Positions 7,754 to 9,047 of a stretch of 9,047 nucleotides of DNA are shown here, piece after piece; the first letter of the stretch is position 1; each line of letters starts with the position of its first letter. Origin of the DNA: JADKFD01 sp050250665. Its GTDB lineage: Bacteria > Pseudomonadota > Gammaproteobacteria > Xanthomonadales > SZUA-5. The position numbers and the translations under genes were made by a program. Below the pieces are notes generated by a model. It did no database searches and was not told the DNA's origin. It worked only from the letters and a program-made list of their open reading frames with translations. The stretch is taken from contig JBFWOF010000021.1 in the NCBI GenBank assembly GCA_050250665.1, positions 1-9,047 on the forward strand, in the 5' to 3' direction.

Positions 7754-7774
7754 AAACCCTCAAGGAGAATCACC

Positions 7775-8071
7775 ATGCGCATCCTCAAAGCCCTGCTGCT
7801 CACGCTCGCTCTGTCCCTGCCGCTGTTCGCTGCCGCCGCCGAGCCGGTCAACATCAACACCGCCGATGCCTCGACCATCGCAGCCAATCTCAACGGCATC
7901 GGTGACGCCAAGGCCAAGGCCATCGTCGAATTCCGCGACAAGAACGGCCCCTTCAAGAGCGCCGACGAACTGGTCAAGGTCAAGGGTGTGGGTCTGAAGA
8001 CCGTCGACAAGAATCGCGATCTGATCCGCACCAGCAGCGTCCCGGCCAGCAAGCCCGCCAAGCCGGCCTGA
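7775..8071 (+). CDS. Secreted ComEA-like helix-hairpin-helix protein
   Basis: The product is 98 aa from ATG, with AAGGAG at 7762-7767 upstream. Residues 1-22 form a Sec signal peptide (MRILK, leucine-rich core, cleavage near AAAA-EP). The mature part begins EPVNINTADASTIAANLNGIG and carries two helix-hairpin-helix motifs, with GIG at 41-43 and GVG at 71-73 (KVKGVGLKTVDKNRDLI). This matches the small ComEA/YbaV family of Gram-negative bacteria. In competent species these periplasmic proteins bind incoming double-stranded DNA and ratchet it through the outer membrane. The tail (SSVPASKPAKPA) is short and basic. Many genomes carry several such small paralogues, so a direct role in transformation is not proven; no other competence gene is in the window. 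It stands alone, with a structured leader and three stem-loops behind it. Confidence 0.9.
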   Translation: MRILKALLLTLALSLPLFAAAAEPVNINTADASTIAANLNGIGDAKAKAIVEFRDKNGPFKSADELVKVKGVGLKTVDKNRDLIRTSSVPASKPAKPA

Positions 8072-8080
8072 AGTGCTCCC

Positions 8081-8147
8081 GATCGACGCACGCCGGATTC
8101 CCCAGCCGCGTGCGTCGATCCGGGCCAGGAGACCGCTCCGACAGCGG
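8081..8147 (+). other. Two stem-loops just after the ComEA-like gene
   Basis: GATCGACGCACG (8081-8092) pairs perfectly with CGTGCGTCGATC (8109-8120), a 12-bp stem with a 16-base loop that can close further (CGG 8094-8096 with CCG 8106-8108). A smaller stem follows, CCGCT (8133-8137) with AGCGG (8143-8147). Neither has a T-tract. They begin 9 bases after the stop codon and may protect the 3' end of the transcript, or be a repeat remnant. Confidence 0.5.
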
Positions 8148-8162
8148 CGTCAGGGAAGACAC

Positions 8163-8185
8163 GGCCGGGCCCTCCCCGGCCTTTT
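8163..8185 (+). terminator. Intrinsic terminator of the ComEA-like gene
   Basis: GGCCGGG (8163-8169), a 5-base loop CCCTC and CCCGGCC (8175-8181) form a perfect 7-bp GC stem, followed at once by TTTT (8182-8185) and a further T-rich stretch. It lies 91 bases after the stop codon and is the likely transcript end. Confidence 0.75.
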
Positions 8186-8323
8186 CCGATTTTTCAGCCA
8201 GCCGATACAGCCGAACCAGACTCGGTTTTTGGACCGACTTCGGCCCGAGACAGGGATTCGGCGTCATTGCGAGCCACCTGTGTCTGCCCGACACTGCGCA
8301 CGGGCCCCGAGCCATAGTGTGAG
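8186..8323. other. Non-coding stretch before the repeat array
   Basis: No gene is supported here. GCGTCATTGCGAGCC near 8261-8275 resembles the GTCATTGCGAG core of a widespread bacterial intergenic repeat. The rest of that repeat (the inverted GCAATGAC arm) is not seen nearby, so it is at best a remnant. Confidence 0.3.
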
Positions 8324-8396
8324 GTAGCGCGGCTCCGGCGCGCGGCGAATCGGGATGTACGCCAGGGCAGTTCGCGCCGGCGGCCGCGGCATGGCC
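8324..8396 (+). repeat. Module A, copy 1 (73-bp direct repeat)
   Basis: This 73-base block recurs exactly 400 bases downstream (8724-8796) with three differences, at 8359, 8368 and 8369. It starts GTAGCGCGGCTCCGGCGCG and ends GGCCGCGGCATGGCC. Internally CCGGCGCG (8335-8342) pairs with CGCGCCGG (8373-8380), and flanking GCGGC/GCCGC extends the pairing, so the module is itself an imperfect palindrome. Confidence 0.9.
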
Positions 8397-8469
8397 TTCC
8401 GGGCGCCGCGCGCTAGCCAGCGCCGGGCGCAATCAAGGATGCCGGGCGCGCGGATCCGGTCGTCAGAAA

Positions 8470-8504
8470 GTAGGTCACGTTGGCCGCGCAGCGGGCTACG
8501 TGAC
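8470..8504 (+). repeat. Module P1 (35-bp palindromic element)
   Basis: GTAGG is followed by TCACGT (8475-8480) pairing with ACGTGA (8498-8503) around a core containing GCGCAGCG (8486-8493). A near-identical copy (33 of 35) lies inverted at 8680-8714. It directly abuts module B copy 1. The same GTAGG and GCGCAGCG landmarks occur in P2 at 8832-8862 with a different stem sequence. Confidence 0.8.
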
Positions 8505-8660
8505 AGTGGCAGCCCAGGCCAACAGCAGGACGCGAAGGTCACGAAGGAAAAGCAGCAAGGACACGAAGAAGGGCTGTTGAGACAAACAGCTTTTCTTGGC
8601 GACCTTTCTGCTTTTCCTTTGCGTCCTTCGCGTCCAGCTCTTCTATCCAACCTCATTGAC
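8505..8660 (+). repeat. Module B, copy 1 (156-bp repeat with long palindrome)
   Basis: It recurs at 8892-9047 with two differences (8594 and 8636). Positions 8528-8635 form a long imperfect hairpin: GGACGCGAAGG (8528-8538) pairs with CCTTCGCGTCC (8625-8635), AAGGAAAAGCAG (8544-8555) with CTGCTTTTCCTT (8608-8619), and GCTGTT (8573-8578) with AACAGC (8585-8590) at the tip. No credible protein is encoded. Confidence 0.92.
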
Positions 8661-8679
8661 TGCCATGGTCGCGAGCAAC

Positions 8680-8714
8680 GTCACGTAGCCCGCAGCGCGG
8701 ACAACGTGACCTAC
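8680..8714 (-). repeat. Module P1' (inverted copy of P1)
   Basis: This is the reverse complement of 8470-8504 with two mismatches. The CTAC end is on the right here and GTAG on the left in P1, which confirms the inversion despite the internal symmetry. Together they flank module B copy 1 as 35-bp inverted repeats; 19 bases separate B from this copy. Confidence 0.8.
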
Positions 8715-8723
8715 CACAGCGGC

Positions 8724-8796
8724 GTAGCGCGGCTCCGGCGCGCGGCGAATCGGGATGTGCGCCAGGGTTGTTCGCGCCGGCGGCCGCGGCATGGCC
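8724..8796 (+). repeat. Module A, copy 2
   Basis: Same 73-base block as 8324-8396 with three substitutions. It lies 9 bases after the inverted P1' element and 35 bases before the P2 hairpin module. Confidence 0.9.
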
Positions 8797-8831
8797 CGTC
8801 CCATCCCGAAACTGCCAACGGGCCATGAACT

Positions 8832-8893
8832 GTAGGTTGGGCTAAGCGCAGCGTGCCCAACACCAGCGCCCATGTTGGGCACGCTGCGCTTAG
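8832..8893 (+). repeat. Module P2 (GTAGG-TTGGGC hairpin element with 21-bp stem)
   Basis: A perfect 21-bp inverted repeat pairs 8842-8862 with 8873-8893 (left arm begins CTAAGCGCAGCG) around a 10-base loop. Its left half contains an alternative, shorter hairpin: TTGGGC (8837-8842) with GCCCAA (8855-8860). The GTAGGTTGGGC...GCGCAGCG...GCCCAACA layout resembles a very common proteobacterial intergenic repeat. It sits in the same slot before module B as P1 does before copy 1. Confidence 0.85.
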
Positions 8894-9047
8894 TGGCAGC
8901 CCAGGCCAACAGCAGGACGCGAAGGTCACGAAGGAAAAGCAGCAAGGACACGAAGAAGGGCTGTTGAGACAAACAGCTTTCCTTGGCGACCTTTCTGCTT
9001 TTCCTTTGCGTCCTTCGCGTCCGGCTCTTCTATCCAACCTCATTGAC
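8892..9047 (+). repeat. Module B, copy 2 (reaches window end)
   Basis: Same 156 bases as 8505-8660, offset by 387, with two substitutions (8981 T to C and 9023 A to G relative to copy 1). The match is still intact at the last base of the window, so its true right boundary is not visible. Confidence 0.92.

Noticed and set aside
8264..9043. Two minus-strand frames (8264-8656, 8711-9043) with nearly identical first ~50 residues, and a plus frame at 8355-8828
   Set aside because: The shared residues come from translating module B, and the frames consist of repeat sequence. Composition is Arg/Ser/Pro/Cys-rich and there is no convincing ribosome site.
8324..9047. CRISPR array
   Set aside because: Repeats are 73 and 156 bp, present only twice, palindromic and unevenly spaced. 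No cas gene is nearby.
8324..9047. Insertion sequence
   Set aside because: No transposase frame and no clear target-site duplication. At most it is a non-autonomous element family.

Overview
The window is high-GC bacterial DNA with dense genes, GTG starts and classical Shine-Dalgarno sites. Gene content (a DUF1800/DUF1501 pair, a secreted cupredoxin, a DUF2569 membrane protein, an M20 dipeptidase, a small ComEA-like protein) and a short Phe-x-Ser-Gly-Phe-Glu/Asn motif in two secreted proteins suggest a gammaproteobacterium near the Xanthomonadales/Rhodanobacteraceae. That placement is inference; no rRNA or tRNA gene is present to test it.

Layout. Positions 1-650 hold a hairpin and an unrecognised two-helix membrane protein (+). 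Positions 736-4293 hold a tight three-gene + strand operon: DUF1800 protein (Sec signal), DUF1501 protein (Tat-like signal) and a type-1 copper cupredoxin (Sec signal), with gaps of 6 and 3 bases. All three products should leave the cytoplasm, so they probably share one envelope or secreted process whose chemistry is unknown. Positions 4392-7565 hold three minus-strand genes, transcribed right to left: M20 metallopeptidase, saccharopine-dehydrogenase-like oxidoreductase, DUF2569 membrane protein. A bidirectional hairpin terminator separates the first from the other two. A 209-base divergent intergenic region with nested palindromes leads to a secreted ComEA-like helix-hairpin-helix protein (+, 7775-8071), which is followed by three stem-loops, the last a good intrinsic terminator.

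From about 8190 to the end there is no credible gene. Positions 8324-9047 are a composite array of intergenic repeats. A 73-bp module (A) occurs twice, 400 bp apart. A 156-bp palindromic module (B) occurs twice, 387 bp apart, and the second copy runs off the window edge. Different 'GTAGG...GCGCAGCG' hairpin modules (P) occupy the slot just before each B. This array is the least explained part of the window, together with the DUF1800-DUF1501-cupredoxin operon.
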